From Siphonodentalium dalli (Eukaryota; Mollusca; Scaphopoda; Gadilida; Siphonodentaliidae): DNA of 64,000 nt. Positions 11,331 to 23,512 of the stretch are shown here, piece after piece. Position numbers and translations under genes: made by a program. Below the pieces are notes generated by a model that did not search any database, was not told the DNA's origin, and worked only from the letters and a program-made list of their open reading frames with translations. Within the stretch, counting starts at the first letter, position 1. The number at the start of each line of letters is the position of its first letter. The stretch spans positions 14,432,450 through 14,496,449 of the forward strand of contig CP136069.1 of NCBI GenBank assembly GCA_032622095.1, in the 5' to 3' direction.

Positions 11331-14300
11331 TAAATTGGAGTGAACTTGAAACGGACTGCAGAATTGAAACGCAAAAATGAAAACAGACATAAAACGGATA
11401 CTGTAAGTTGGAAATGTGACTCAAATAACACGCCTGCGTGTTCTATAATTTCTATCGAAAGACGTCGCTGCGATCGGTAGCGGAAATTGCCGATCTCGCA
11501 AGCTTTTCTGGCGTCGCAATCTTTGTCGATGCGTGATGCGGCGTTTCTGTTGGATCTTATTTGTCCCTGTGAGAACAATGGTTCCCGTTGTCAATAATTC
11601 GATGGTTATTTTAAAATTGCATCTGTAGATGCAAGTGGCGTTTCAGACAGGAACGTAATAATAATTATAATATAATAATAAATAATTATGTTGAGATGTA
11701 TTTCAAGCCATATATGGTAGTAGAATGTTCTATTATATATGTTTCCAAATTATGTGCTGAATATATCCTTTTATATAATACAGGATTGGGTTGACATGAA
11801 TTAGATCATGTCATGAATTTCTACTTGATGGTCTGACGGGGAACTTTATATGATTCAACAAACAATGCAGGGAATATATTTCTTTGTTAGTACTTGTTCC
11901 TTAATAATATATTTTAGTGGGGTGGTTATGATACCAACTCCAGATTGCATGATTTTATTTGCCATTTCTGTGAGTCGATATCTCAATAAATTTGAATTGA
12001 TTATTCGCAAGAAATTCCTCGATTGTAAGGGATGCCAATCAGAATTGGCTTAACAAATTGACCTATTCTATTATTTCAAGTATGCAATCTCGAGCTGCAT
12101 GGAACCTTCATTTACCGTGGTACATAATTATTAACTGAGGAACAGGTATTATACCTAAGAAATATATTATAAACTTCCCTGTCAGAACATGAACAAGTTC
12201 CCATGATTTGAACTGGTGGATTATGAACTATACGGGCGTAGCCAGAGTAGATATTCATGACATGCAATGATCTAGCCAAATATATAACCCATCTGGTATC
12301 ATATATTGTTTTTCATTATTTAACCACATCTATTCATTGCACGTTCAAATGTTGATATGAATACATACAAGACATACATGGGGAGAGTGTAACATTAGTT
12401 GGTTTATTATCTATAATCCTATAATCTCCACGATTGTCGAATGCAATAAATCCTAACTCTCTAGTATACCCAAGTATACTGGACAGACTGAACATAAGTT
12501 AAAGATACTTAATCCGATCAAACGGTCCCCATATCTTCAAAATACAACAACGACAACAACATTTCTTCAAAATACGTGTTAGTGATCAGAATCGATTAAT
12601 TGCAACAAAAGAAATCCTAACCATTGTCAACTATGGTATAAAATGTTCCAAAACGTGTTATTTAGCAACATACGACATCTGCCCGTATTATCACGAAATT
12701 TGGCCGAATAACCACTTGATTTTAGAGTTATCCATCTTCATCCGCAATTTAGTCCGAGACCGTTTGACAACGTTTTTCGATATCTGATCACTCTGAGCTT
12801 TGATGGGTGGCTTCATCGACTCGAATCAAATATGTTTGTTACCACCGAAGCCAAAGAAATGGTGATTTAGGAGCGTTAATTCGGATAATGCAACTTTAAT
12901 CTGAGGCAGGAAGTTTAATATCGGCATGATTATTAGATCCCATGCTATAATTATATGTGTACTTGAAACAATCGCAGTCATCGATTATCTGAATGACCAG
13001 GGGCGGAACATGGGTGCAGAGAATGGCAGCTCCACGTCTCACTGCTCACATGGGTTAACAGGGCAAAACATAAATGTTATGATACTACCGATTTATTTTT
13101 TAAATGCATTAATAAAGATCAATTCACCGTGAGGAGATTGCTCTATACTAGCATATGCTGCTTATCGCCAAATCAACTTCTCTTCAGGTTCATGCACATT
13201 CTAGTGTCTATTTTGGGAAATATAAATATTGTTTAAACCAATCCACTGTTTCAGTCTGACAATTTTTTATTTTCAGCATTTACATCTGACTCAGATGTCT
13301 GTCCGTTTTGGCCTGTTCGTCCCGTTTTATCTGTAGTATTCCCGACTCGGTTAGTTTTAATTAAGCTGATGTTGAATTAAAATAAACGAATGTTGAGTTC
13401 CCCAATCAACGTGTTTCTAGTATATATAATTTGGATTCGGGGGTAAACAATATTAAATTCGAGTCGAGGAACCACATATCAAAGGTCAGAGCTATTAGAT
13501 ATCATTTATTGAAATCTATTTGACCATCGAGACTTATTAGTGGCTCGATGTAAAGTCGACGGTCTCTGACGAAAATGCCAATGAAGATGAATAACTTTAA
13601 AATTAAGAGGCTTTGTGTTGACAATAAGGCCAAATTCCGTTCAACAACATGTTGATAAATAACACGTTTCGGGCAATTTTATACTATAGCAGACAGTGGT
13701 TAGCATTAATTTTTGGCCAATTGAACGATTCTGATAAATGAAGCGGCATTTATAAAAATGTTTTTGTTTTTGTTGTATGGTGTTGTTGGAATATGATTAT
13801 ATGGGGACCATCTAATCGGATTCAGCACCTTTAACCAGAGAGTTAGAATGTATAGACTTCTTGGAGATTATAGGAATATAGATAATTAACCAATTAATGT
13901 TACACTCTCATCGCCTGTATGTCTTGTTCCCAATTAATTTCAACATCTAAACGTGCAATGAAGGGATGTGCATAAATTGTGAAAAACAATATTGGACACA
14001 AAGGAGGTTATATATTGCCTAGATTAATACATGTCATGAATCTCGACCCTGGCTATGCCCATATAGATCATGGGCATTTGTCCATGTTCTGACAGGGAAG
14101 TTTATAACATTGACAGAAACATTGCAGCTTTTATATATTTATTATGTATAATACCTGTTCCTTTGTTAATAATTATGTACCAATATATTCCACAGTAAGT
14201 GTAGGTTCCAGCTCGAGATTGCATGCATGAAATTGAATAGGTCAATTTGTTGAGCCAAGTCTGATTTGCATTCCTTACAATCGCGTGGAATATCTTCTGC

Positions 14301-15009
14301 ATAATCAATTTAATTTTTATTGTGATACGGACTCACAATCGTGGCAATCACAGTTATGCAATCTGGAGTTGGTGCCATAGATCATTAAGGAACAAGTACT
14401 AACAACGAACTATATTCACTTCGTTGTGTGTTGAATGCTATAAAGTTCCCCGGCATGCAGAACATCAAAACATTCCCATACATTTTAAACCGGCGAAATA
14501 TAAACTTTACGTGCATAGCCATAGTAGAAATTCATGACACGATATAATACTTATCGACCCGTATCTGTATTATATAAGAGAAAACAGATAATCGAACATT
14601 TTACTACCATATATATACTGGCTTGAAATACAAAGGCATCTCAACATAATTCTTTATTATTATATCAATTATTATTATGTTCTTGTCTGAAACCCCCCTT
14701 ATATTATAGATAGTCATTTAAAAATAACCATCAAACTATTGTCAACAAATACACTTGGCATTATTCTCACAAGGGACAACAAGCAAGATCCAACAGAAAC
14801 TCCGCATCACGCAACGAAAAAGATAGCGACGCCGGGAAAGCTTGCGAAATTGGCAATTTCCGCCGTCCGATCGCAGCGATGTCTTTCGATAGAATTGTAA
14901 TAGAACACGCAAGCGTGTTATTGGGGTCACAATTCCAACTTACAGTATCCGTTTTATATCTGTCTTCATTTTTGCGTTTGAATTCTGAGGTCCGTTTTAT
15001 GCTCACTCC

Positions 15010-15275
15010 AATTTAAACTTTTTAATTCTAATAATTTAATTCCAACATTAGAGCTTTTTGTAGTAAATTTTGAGTGAGAATTGAAATATAAAGTTAGAGC
15101 TAAAATTCAAATATAAGAATTAAGATATTAAGTAAAAATTAAAATAAGAAGTATTAATTCAAATTATCAAGATAGAATTAAGATGTAAAGTTAGAATTAA
15201 AATATGAGAATTAAAATGTTAAGTCAGAATTAAAATATTAAGTAAGAATTAAAATATTAAGTTAGAGTACAAATG
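15010..15275. repeat. AT-rich minisatellite (right end of foldback)
   Basis: Tandem copies of the unit TTAAGTTAGAATTAAAATAT and variants, the mirror of 10956-11330. It lies about 110 bp beyond the splice donor of the PAN exon on the minus strand. Confidence 0.85.
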
Positions 15276-15385
15276 TGGACATAGGATTGTGAACCTGATA
15301 ACCCTCCATAGAAACTTCAACGCAGATCCTCTATAGTCACGTCACATCCGATATTTAGCGAGGTACATCAGAGTAAAATACTCAC

Positions 15386-15632
15386 CTGGTATCTGTAGCA
15401 CTCCGCTATCATCGCTGAACAGAACACAAGTGGAACCATTCACAGCGAACGATTTGCATCCAGATTTTTTCAAGCACTGTACACCACAGTCCATTTCTGA
15501 TTTTGTCTTGGCAGTTGCAATGACATTGGTCTGATTTAGTTGGCCACCGCCTTTGTTAAAAGTGACACTCACAACCTTCGAATTAGCATATGCCGTTTGC
15601 CAGAAACATATCAGAATGATTCCGATGATCAT
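15386..15632 (-). CDS. First coding exon of a secreted PAN/apple-domain protein
   Basis: The predicted protein starts MIIGIILICFWQTAYANS, a good signal peptide (hydrophobic core, small residues before the likely cleavage). About 65 residues follow with the cysteine spacing of a PAN/apple module: DCGVQCLKKSGCKSFAVN, then STCVLFSD. PAN domains bind proteins or carbohydrates outside the cell and are common in invertebrate secreted and adhesion proteins. The frame continues past 15386, but the minus strand reads ATACCAG/GTGAGTATT there, a consensus splice donor. I therefore end the exon at 15386 with a phase-bearing intron. No later exon is recognised in the window; the downstream sequence is the foldback element. 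The start is the only ATG preceding the signal peptide. Best candidate for a host gene here; the complete protein is not visible. Confidence 0.75.
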
Positions 15633-15681
15633 GGTTGATGAACTTTAAATTTTATCTCACACAGACTAAAAGTCGCAAGCA

Positions 15682-16014
15682 ATGTCGGTTACCGACTGGA
15701 TGATCTTAGCAATGATCGAGTTGCCTGCTTCGCCGGTTAATCTTGTCACACTGAATTCTGAGAAGAAGAATAGACAGGTGATTCGTAGCGATGTCAATAA
15801 GTGGGTGGCACCGGATTTAATCGATAATGCAAGCAGAGACAGTCACTCGGTGTTCCGATTGGACAATCGACCTGATGAGAATTATGTGGCGCTGCATTAT
15901 ATCGGAACTCATTATACGTTAAGAGTGGGCGAGAAGCAAAACACTCAATGCCGTGTGGACATCACCTATCCCACTCTGAATGATCCACTGGGAAATTTAG
16001 TGGATCTTATTTAG
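15682..16014 (+). CDS. Unrecognised 110-codon ORF, divergent from the PAN exon
   Basis: The frame starts at an ATG with G at -3, after an in-frame TAA at 15667, and ends TAG followed within a few bases by AATAAA (16018-16023). Composition is protein-like: mixed charge, few low-complexity runs, and no repeat beneath it. It contains WMILAMIELPASPVNLV near the start and DENYVALHYIGTHYTLRVGE later. I do not recognise a family, signal peptide or membrane segment. The ATG is only 49 bp from the PAN start on the other strand, so both cannot have ordinary separate promoters. It may be a terminal exon (CACACAG just upstream could be an acceptor, although a stop follows in this frame), a degraded element gene, or chance. 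Confidence 0.4.
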   Translation: MSVTDWMILAMIELPASPVNLVTLNSEKKNRQVIRSDVNKWVAPDLIDNASRDSHSVFRLDNRPDENYVALHYIGTHYTLRVGEKQNTQCRVDITYPTLNDPLGNLVDLI

Positions 16015-16089
16015 ATGAATAAACAACCACAAAGGTGCCAAAACTATAACATCATAAATTGTAGTTTAATCAATCAGAAACCAACACTA

Positions 16090-16290
16090 TGACATCTTAA
16101 ACGGGGCTTACATTGTAAACAACCGTACTGGGGCCAACAATAAACATCTTAATAGGGGCCAACTCTAAACAACTGAACAGGGGCCAACACTGCATGTATA
16201 ACATCACTGGGACCAACACTGTAAACAGCCGAACAGGAACAAACACTATAAACAACCGAATAGGAGCCAACAATATAGCAACCTAACTTT
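16090..16290. repeat. Minisatellite, unit about 28 bp
   Basis: Six to seven imperfect units of the form GGGGCCAACACTGTAAACAA followed by CCGAACA. Units differ by substitutions and short indels. The open frame on the minus strand here is a product of the repeat. Confidence 0.75.
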
Positions 16291-18170
16291 GTAATATAAC
16301 CACACAGATGTGTTAGATAAGCACTGTTGATCTTTGAATAATGTCTTAAAGGGGCAATGACAATTAATCTTTCTAGGCACTCATTAATATAAAGTAAATA
16401 TATTTTAAAACACTTCCAGCTTCTAATCGTCTTCACCGAGCAACGCTTCGCACCCCAGCTAGTATGACAATGTGGAAACTATAACATGTCAACAATGTGA
16501 GTGTATAGCCATGTTCAGACACGCATACTTGTATCAATCAGCTAAACGTTCTTTATCAAGAGAAAGAATGTGAATATTTGTGCACTCAACTGTTTTGTCT
16601 GCCTTATGATACATTGCTATAGAATGTCTTTAATTTGGCAGAGCTGTGCCTCACGCAAATCAGAGCATGAAAGTAGGCATAGGCGCAAGGGATGGGAAGT
16701 GCGACGAATGAATACGGGGTGGTGGAGCGCAATCTATGTAAAACTAGAATCCTTAGAATCCTTTCCCACCGGGAATAAAACAAATAGTTTAGTTATTTTT
16801 AGTATTATATCCCCGCTGGGTGATGATTATGGAATCTTGTCTCAGACTGTTTCTAACCACACACAGCTTGTTTTTCGCAAAACCCAAGAACATGGTCCTA
16901 ATATGCAAATTTGGCTACATGCATAGGAATGCAGCGATAATGGGTATGTTGCAATATTATCGCTGTCGATTGCCAATGGCCACTTTTTTCGAAGGTGGCC
17001 ACACACAAATTCATTTGGCCAAACCTTTCTTCACTACAAAAACATCTAATTCAGAAAGCGCTGAATAGATCGAGAAGTTAGACGACGAAATATCGGCGGT
17101 TTTGGACACCCGGGTATCGTACACCGGATACACCACACAATGACAACCCAAATGTATTCTGTAAGGGGAGCTTTAATTGAATGCTATGGTTGTAAAAGGG
17201 GCGATTACTAGTCAAAAACCTGAATCTCTGCACAAGTTATATCATATTAGTAGGTGGTCTGTAAGATGAAATACGTAAATGCACTGTCCCATTCGATGTA
17301 CAATGTACCAGCGACAGCATATCAGTTACGTAATGTGTCGTAACTGACTCCCGTCATAACAACCAGGCTTAACATCATAAACAATAGGTATTCAACATCT
17401 CAGGATAATAAGCAACAGAAATGTTGTTTTATTTTGGCGAAAATATCGAAAATTATAGCGATGACACTAACACACCCCATTACTTAGTTGCCGAAATATA
17501 TAATTCAGTCATCAATTGTGAACCCAGAAAATTAAAAAAAAATTTAAATTGGCCAACAAACATTTGGCCAATTGTTTTTATTTGGCCGCCTAAAAAATTC
17601 ATTTGGCCAGATTGTTTTGGCCAGAATATTTTTCTGTCCAGCGTGAGCACTGGTACTTTATATAGTAATGAAAGTCATGGTGTAACGATCGATTCAGTTT
17701 TCGAATCAGAAAGCAGTATGCGAGTCTAGTTTATATATATATTTCTATAATAATTCCAGTGTAAATCGGACTGTACAGAAATTGATTCCAGGAAGATAAA
17801 TTACACTTAATGCTTCATGAAAACATTTCCTTTGTGAAAACTCACAAAGGCTGTAGATTTACGACGTTGCGCCTATTCAATGCGATAGAAGACGCCATAG
17901 TAACGCCCGTCATTTGTATTGATGTAACTTCATTCACTGTCGACCACATCAGTATGTCTAGTTTAACACACTGCCTTTTTACTGATAGGTTTATTTTATT
18001 TTTCAATATCTTCTGAGTTTACAGAAGTAAACAATATTGTAATAAAACATCTGGCGTATTCAATGAACCGAAGCTAAACCACATAGTGGCACCCACATGA
18101 GGATATCTGTGGCGTTGAGCACAATTATTATCAAGATAACTTTAAAGATTCCCACCAAATAAGATTTACA
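16291..18170. other. Intergenic; clusters of TTGGCCA/TGGCCA words
   Basis: A small hairpin GGCCAC...GTGGCC lies near 16977-17000. TTTGGCCA-type words recur at 17012-17025 and five to six times at 17550-17625. No recognised gene: the frames at 16570-16926, 17421-17729 and 17810-18016 lack domains. Confidence 0.4.
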
Positions 18171-18180
18171 TAAGGCTTAC

Positions 18181-18242
18181 TGTGTGTGAGGGTGTGTGTG
18201 TGAGGGGTGGGTGTGTGTGGGATAGTGTGTGTGCGTGTGTAA
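18181..18242. repeat. (GT)n-rich microsatellite
   Basis: Interrupted GT/GGGT dinucleotide-type array. A shorter GT-rich patch is at 18527-18552. Confidence 0.9.
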
Positions 18243-18559
18243 ACCCAACGCTGTGAAGACAGTCATATAGTAAAACAATGTCCTCACAATGTTAACAATT
18301 TTTTCCCTTAAGCCGACGGAAATTTGTATTTTTTGAATTTTTTGATATTTTTTCGTCCGCACTAGGCGGAAATGATACTACGCATGCGTTACAAAGATTG
18401 CCGTTATTTCGTTAAAGGTACCCTCCGAGTTTGGATATATTTACGAAATAACGGGAGTCCTCACAACTACGGTATTGTTTGAATTTCTAAAGAAATGTCC
18501 CCACAACGTATGTAATACAAACAGGGGTGAGGGTGTGTGTGAGTGTGTGTATCTGTGTC

Positions 18560-20985
18560 GTGCGGTAATTGTCTTTACTTATATTCTGTACACATCGGTT
18601 TGTCAACAGAATTGACCCTATTCATAATTTAGTTCATAATTTAGGCAAATCATATATCCGGGTGATTGCGAAATCCAAGATGTAAACAAATGGATTCAGC
18701 ACCTCCCGTTTTAAACCCAAATTAAAGCTACAGACATCAAAGTACTCAAATGTTAAAATAGTTCCATGTTGTCGTGAGTGAAACTGAAACTAAGCAGTAT
18801 ATTAATTGGCGCGCTTGTGGAGCTTTCCGTTTTTGATCCTCAGGAGTGTCAATTTCTTAATGCTCAATTCATTCCAAGATGTCCTCATGTCGATTTCAAC
18901 GAAACAACGTCATCGTGTAACTTTCCCACATGTTTTCTAATTTCCGAATTAGCGTGGACCTGAATGTATCTTCCGCTTCGTGTATTACTATGTGTTATCA
19001 TTCGATTCAAGACAATAGTAGGACATATGCATGGATAATCAGATGCATGGATGAACTATACAAACCTATGATGCCAAATTAATTCCATATTAAATATTAT
19101 CTTATTTCAGTTTGCAAAGATTCGCACAGTAATCTGTACAGTGCCATGCATTATTAATTAGCTATATGTTATCGGCCACAATAAGTAGAATATTCCCTGC
19201 GTCATAATTAACAAAAAGTCGGCCAATAAGTAGAAAACGGGGCCAATAAGTAACAAAAAGTTGGGCAATAAGTAGAAAACGCGGCCAATAAGTCAAGGTA
19301 ATGTAAATGACAACATACGTAATTAGCTCGATCGGCAAAGAATACTGGGTCGACGGAAGATAGATGGCAGTTGAGTTCGGATAAATTACGGACAGCCACT
19401 GTTTTTTTTGGAGTAAATATACATGTAGGCGGATGAACTACATGTATTCGTATCAATATCATTCCCAGTAGAAACTGACAGTACTGTGAAATCGCTGCAA
19501 GTTCTTCACAAAGTTCACAAGAAAAAAACAATGGCCGGAATAATTGTTAATTTATTAAAACACAGAATGGTATATCTATGTTAATATATTCATCCTGTGA
19601 AACAATTATTACATTGTTGCTTATTAATAAAATACTTATTAATTATTACATTATAATTATTAATTATTACAACCAACCTCTAAAATTGTATTGTGAAAAA
19701 GTTGATAAGTTGAATTAAAATTTCATGAACGAATTGCAATTGTATCAACAACACAATTTTTAAGAAGTGTCTCAATTGAAAATAGATCAGGAGCCTCGTT
19801 CTCATGGTATGGAATCGGATCACGATACTATCTTGATCCGATTAATCGGAAAACCATCAGCAAACAATGGTGGTATTTAGTGAAAATAATGACAGTCATA
19901 TAATAACAAATAGTATCAAGTGATGTGCATTGTTTAGAAAACAAAGCTTTAGGGTACACATGGATCTTTTTGTAGCTGTCACGATGCGGCATCTGTCATT
20001 GGTGCGAAAATAAGGACTAATCAAGTTGGCTATAGCATCAAGTAGGGCTATATAGGAGAAATGTGGGCCAAGTTATTTTATTTTCTCAAATACTTATTTG
20101 TCGTGAAAACTAAAACTTTCTTGTTTAACTGCCAAGTATCTAAAACCTTCCGCGTCTGATGGAGATGATCCGATAATTTGATCCAATAGAGTGAATAGAC
20201 CCGTTATAAATTCCTTATAGGCCTACTTGCCCTTATCAATCGAAAACAAATAATGATTTGATGACGTTTATATAAATATGAAAATGTTGTTGATATCGTC
20301 GTGGCGATGATAGCGGTTGCTGATGGTTATGGTCGGTTGCACATCGAGCGATTTAAGTTGGCCCTTGACTTCCCATTGCGACATTAATGATGTTAGCCCA
20401 CAGTTCTACTGTGCGACTAAACTGATTGCATCTAAAAACATAGCTTCTCACACTATGCAAAAAGTTTGGCGACATCACCAAATCAGATAGTCTATACGAA
20501 ACAAAGCTCGAAACAATGCATCGACATAGTGGACAAATACAGTAACCTACCAGAAGCTGATATGTGAACATAGAACACAACTATAAGCTATACACATTCA
20601 ATTTTGCAAAAAAAATTGTTATCTATTTATGTTTCATAATAAGAATTAATTCAAGCTTTGTATGACAAACATTATGTGAAATAAAATAGGTAAGAAAGCC
20701 CCATCCATGTCCTCCGGTATATTAGCTACCGAGTTTCCCATTTTTTCTTACCTGATTAAAGCTACATGTATTCATAGATAAGTTATACATTTCCCAAATG
20801 GTATTAGTGTTGTTCCATACATAATAGTAAAATTAAATTAACTTCGTGCAAATTATATATGCATAATCGTGCATGATATATTAAGCACTAACAGCTATTG
20901 GATTCCAACTTCCAAGCGAGTTGAATGTACACGGTCTTTATAGCAACCACCCCGGTGGGTGTTAATACCTAAGTCGCATGTGAAT
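18560..20985. other. Intergenic, nothing recognised apart from a short tandem repeat
   Basis: AT-rich unique-looking sequence. The only structure I see is the short array at 19212-19300. Short frames (18778-18963, 19208-19531 minus, 20353-20580 minus) have no recognisable domain. Confidence 0.4.
19212..19300. repeat. Short tandem repeat of CCAATAAGTAGAAAAC-like units
   Basis: Four imperfect units carry GGCCAATAAGTAGAAAAC or a close variant, spaced about 20-28 bp. Three of the four contain an intact GGCCAAT word. Confidence 0.75.
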
Positions 20986-20987
20986 GA

Positions 20988-21159
20988 TGACATCATATAA
21001 TTTTATCTATATATTCTATACGATGAGACGAAATTCAGGAAGCGTGTATGCTTTTTTGTGAATTAACACGAGACTTCCGGCCGGTCACTGCGCATAATCC
21101 AGCAGAAATTACAAGGTTCTCCGATATAACGGAGGAATATTCAGACAACAACAACAACT
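20988..21159. repeat. Direct repeat, left copy, flanking the Ngaro-bearing block
   Basis: Matches 30494-30655 in the same orientation. Shared phrases are CATCATATAATTTT/CGTCATATAATTTT, GACTTCCGG-CGGTCAC, a CTCCGATATAACGGAG hairpin, GAATATTCAGACAACAACAAC. Identity is about 75-80 percent by eye. Confidence 0.75.
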
Positions 21160-21859
21160 TAATTGGTGATTGCTATTAATTCATTCATTTCGACTGTTTC
21201 AGTGTTCTCAGCTATTAAACCTGTGTGGGATATATTGGAAGGTGTTTAGGAAGGATTGTTTTGATATATTATTATTGGATTTACGTTCCAAAAAGATGAG
21301 TTTGAGGCCTGCAATTGTTGTCAATCAGCGCTTGTCTGCAACTACCGTCATGCCGAATTCGTGTGTCTTATAAAAATGTCACCAAGATTTCTCTACTCGA
21401 TTCTCTTAAAATGCACTCTAATGGGTCGAATTATTTGATAATTCTATCTAAATACATCTTAGCTATTATTCGGATCAGTTCTCCCCATCCAAAAATCGAT
21501 ATTTTGACCAAAATGAAACTTGAGAAAATGTTTATTTACATTTTCAACGCCCAGCCCACGCTGGAATTTTATCATCGAAAAAAAATCATTTCTTTCATCT
21601 AAAACATAATTACGTTTTGGACTCTCATATTGTAATAATATATAAGTATTCCACGCAGACACACTAAGTCTCAACTTAAAATTTAGAAAAATAACAGTTT
21701 TATCGACATAAATATATTTGAATGGGAAACCTGTGTTAAACAAATTTTAGGGCCCTGCGAGTGTTTTCTGAGCTGCTCCATATTGGGCACCAGGGTCCAT
21801 ATTTGACCAGTTCTACCTGATAATTGTGCGACAGTACAGTCGCGTTACTTTATACGTCA
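21160..21859. other. Intergenic, no gene recognised
   Basis: Overlapping frames on both strands at 21170-21743 are mutually exclusive, with no domain seen. Confidence 0.4.
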
Positions 21860-22430
21860 ACATTGGTCATTATCACACGACAAAAGTTTTTCAGTCTATC
21901 GTATCAACCCCTATTTCCCCCACATAGCCTGACTAAATGTCACCATTGGTCTTTATCGCTCTACTAATTTATATCGATTCATCGGTATGAATCACATTTC
22001 CAATTATCCACATATAACCAACCCAACCTCTAATCCCGGTCCAATTTTTTTTCCATCGGTATAGTCACGTTATGTACATATTTTATCATGTGATACTTAT
22101 GTCTATGGTATTACTATACCGTATACGTATATCAATTGCTATTCCTTTCTATTAAATTATGGTGCTATCTATAGAGATAGAGATAATTTCAGACCCCCCA
22201 CCTCAATTTTATATCATTGCTGCTACAGTACAGTCACGATGCATTTCATGGCAACATTGAACGCACTCGCTCTACTAATTTATGTCAGTTCATCAGTATG
22301 TTTTTCTCCATATTACCAACCCAAAATCTAATCCCGGCCCAAATTATTATTTTTCTTTTCATCGGTATAGTTGTGTCATTTTTATTATTTGATTCTAATT
22401 GGCATTGTACCACTATAAAAGTCCATAAAG
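21860..22430. repeat. Diverged tandem repeat (about 300-bp unit) split by the Ngaro insertion
   Basis: Two degenerate units carry CATTGGTC-TTATCGCTCTACTAATTTAT, a TTCATCGGTATG-type phrase, CCAACCC---TCTAATCCCGG and CATCGGTATAGT. A further partial unit, with TCAACATTGGTCATTATCGC and TTTATATCGGTTCATTGGTA, lies beyond the retrotransposon at 29923-30120. The element therefore interrupted this repeat. Confidence 0.65.
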
Positions 22431-22822
22431 CAGAGTTGCACACCGACAGATTTATCCCTCAGAGTCATGCCACACTGATCCGTAATTGAACATGTGCACC
22501 CCAGTGTTTATATAACTAAAAATAGAACCGATGCAAGATCATACGTCATTAACACGGGCAAGCGCTTTCACTAAACTAAAGTGCGCTCAGTGATACATGA
22601 ATGTTAATTTCCCTAATCACGAATACAAATTCACAACAGTACTGTGTTTTACTTTCTTCTCAATTCTTGTGTAGGTTATCCATGTACTAATCAATCATTG
22701 AATGAAGGCCCTTGGGCCTGTGATAACGGACCTATATTTCGGAAGCGGCTTAATATGGAAAGTACAAGGTCACGGCCTTTTTGTTAGCTCCGAATTCATA
22801 TATAAGTCTGTTTACTTTGCTC
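22431..22822 (+). repeat. Ngaro-like element, repeat A1 (left end)
   Basis: A 392-bp sequence starting CAGAGTTGCAC and ending TTTACTTTGCTC. It is repeated at 29212-29604 with about ten differences by eye. It contains CATATATAAGTCTG near its 3' end, a possible core-promoter-like AT box 50-60 bp before the hydrolase ATG. Confidence 0.92.
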
Positions 22823-22856
22823 GTAGTATATATATATTTTTGCTGCCAGTCACGCG

Positions 22857-23512
22857 ATGGTTCGCCTTCTCGTTTTAGGGCATTCGTTCGTAACACGTTT
22901 TGGGGCGCATCTATATGGGGGTACAAGGTGCCGGAAATTTCCTCTATTGCATAATTTTGTCAGAGAGTTTAATCTTAAAAGCAACAGACAGCGTGGGGCA
23001 CGGAAAATCAGAACGAGGCAGGTGTGCGTCCGATTGGTGGGTCGTTCTGGGGCCACGGTAAATAAACTCCGGGCAGATTCCGCGGTGCAAAAAACTCTGC
23101 AGCGGTTTCGACCAGACTTGGTGGTGCTTCAAGTTGGGGCAAATGATTTATGCTCAAAATGCCCAGAGGTAGTTTCAAGCGATATAGAGTCTTATGTGTC
23201 AGAGCTGCAGGAGCATTTTGGGGTGTCCGCAGTATTTGTGAACCGATTATTCAAAAGAACAGAGCTTTCTACAAGATTTAAATCCCCTGGGCTGACTTTG
23301 GAGGCTCTGAATGATAGAATAGATATCACAAACCGTATGCTCGGGGTCTACTTGGAGGATCGGCTGGGTGTCTGTTATTATGGAACCAAACTAGGTTAGA
23401 GCGGGCGGTGAGACATTTCCTCAGTGATGGTGTCCACTTTAACCGAAAGGGAACACAGAAATATTACTGGGGAATCCGGGGAGCCTTGCTCTATTATCTT
23501 AATCACCATTAG
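22857..23512 (+). pseudogene. SGNH-family hydrolase (esterase-like), one frameshift
   Basis: SGNH hydrolases cleave esters using a Ser-His-Asp triad. Residues 1-11 read MVRLLVLGHSF, a block-I GxS with Ser10 as nucleophile. Gly at 62/65 fits block II, and GAND at residues 94-97 is block III, with Asn stabilising the oxyanion. The frame runs 22857-23399. A one-base slip near 23395 moves the end into another frame, where DGVHFN (GAT at 23426) supplies the block-V Asp and His, then a stop at 23510-23512. All four blocks survive, so only the slip breaks it. It lies 34 bp after A1 and 1.2 kb before Gag. SGNH frames are, to my knowledge, reported in some Ngaro elements. The role there is unknown. 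Confidence 0.85.

Larger units (their letters stand above)
10917..15321. mobile_element. Giant palindromic (foldback) element, copy 2, about 4.4 kb
   Basis: The left arm runs from about 10917 to 12866 and the right arm from about 13432 to 15321, the latter read on the opposite strand. The outermost shared phrases are GTTGAAACTTATGGAGGGTT on the left and its near reverse complement at 15303-15321. Inside come mirrored AT-rich minisatellites, the GGGTCACAATTCCAACT/AGTTGGAAATGTGACTC block, the GCGATCGG block, and the ATTCGAGTCGA block nearest the ~565-bp spacer. Divergence between the arms is substantial, with indels, so the palindrome is old or evolves slowly by conversion. No transposase frame is present. 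It lies immediately downstream of the PAN exon's splice donor. Confidence 0.75.
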
